DNA of 6,861 nucleotides, from contig JASHSR010000405.1 of assembly GCA_030038645.1 (NCBI GenBank), positions 1 through 6,861 of the forward strand, written 5' to 3'. This DNA is from Gammaproteobacteria bacterium. GTDB taxonomy: Bacteria > Pseudomonadota > Gammaproteobacteria > Steroidobacterales > Steroidobacteraceae. A model generated the notes under the pieces. It searched no databases. It was given only the letters and a program-made list of their open reading frames with translations, and was not told the DNA's origin. This document shows, one piece after another, positions 6,592 through 6,861 of the stretch. Positions within the stretch are counted from its first letter, which is position 1. Each line of letters starts with the position of its first letter. The position numbers and the translations under genes were made by a program.

Positions 6592-6629
6592 AAAGGCCGC
6601 ACTCCGTAAAGGGGTGCGGCCTTTTTCTT
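6592..6629 (+). terminator. Intrinsic terminator of the right-hand receptor gene
   Basis: AAAGGCCGCACTCC (6592-6605) pairs with 6611-6624 around the loop GTAAA, giving a 14-bp GC-rich stem with one G-T pair, followed by a T-rich tail (TTTTTCTT, 6622-6629). It begins 30 bases after the TAA. The A-run before the stem gives only a short T-run match on the other strand, so it is mainly forward-acting. Confidence 0.92.
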
Positions 6630-6861
6630 AGCCGCCGCCCGCCTGGCCTCCGTGCGCGCCGGAAGCCCTCTGCGTCAGCATTCGTGCGCTCCGCGCGCGA
6701 CCGTCGCTGCCCCGCGCCCACTTCATCCCTCGGAAAGTGCGAATCAGCATGTCCAGCGTGCCACCCGTAACATAGAGGGTGCGCATTCGCGCCGCCCCGT
6801 TCACGATTCGGCCGATGCGTGACGCAGGGGAAAAGACCACCGACCTGCTCGACTACGAGAT
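6630..6861. other. Right-edge region without a supported gene
   Basis: No convincing gene is seen. On the plus strand a frame opens at GTG 6779 or ATG 6815 and stays open to the edge (after the ATG it reads MRDAGEKTTDLLDYE). This composition is more protein-like than the surrounding shadows, so a gene may start here. It has no clear ribosome site and too little sequence to identify. The minus-strand 70-codon frame over 6628-6840 looks like a shadow. Confidence 0.3.

Overview
The window is GC-rich with long, gap-free coding regions. It looks like chromosome of a TonB-receptor-rich Gram-negative, most likely a proteobacterium. A gammaproteobacterium of the Steroidobacter/Xanthomonadales kind fits the style of the receptors, but that assignment is inference. 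No rRNA, tRNA or CRISPR array was seen.

Layout: (1) Bases 1-719, minus strand: the 5' part of a TonB-dependent outer-membrane receptor gene. It runs off the left edge and begins at MAQQ, exactly where a signal peptide would end, with no export signal upstream. (2) Bases 720-1213: a gene-free control region. It holds two identical 19-bp elements in opposite orientation (781-799 and 1093-1111), each made of two 11-bp-spaced direct repeats. Each lies 14 bp upstream of a -10-like hexamer pointing outward, one toward the receptor and one toward the recombinase. (3) Bases 1214-2413, plus: a full-length tyrosine recombinase (P4-type integrase with an arm-binding domain) in which one catalytic-site position normally His/Trp reads Asn. 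(4) Bases 2414-2898: a second gene-free stretch with a hairpin after the integrase, two promoter-like sites of the same design, and a palindrome at the presumed start of transcription. (5) Bases 2899-6561, plus: a complete 1220-residue TonB-dependent receptor with an N-terminal export signal, plug, barrel and terminal Phe, closed by a strong intrinsic terminator at 6592-6629. (6) Bases 6630-6861: no supported gene.

The two receptors are clear paralogues with 5' ends facing each other, so the integrase sits between two inverted copies of similar plug-coding DNA. The left copy lacks its signal peptide and the integrase lies directly beside the break. Either a mobile element has damaged the left receptor and left its integrase behind, or this is a recombinase-controlled receptor switch. 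The matched repeat-promoter pairs suggest that the left receptor and the integrase answer to the same DNA-binding regulator. The switch and the co-regulation are hypotheses; the receptor genes, integrase, repeats and terminator are read directly from the sequence.
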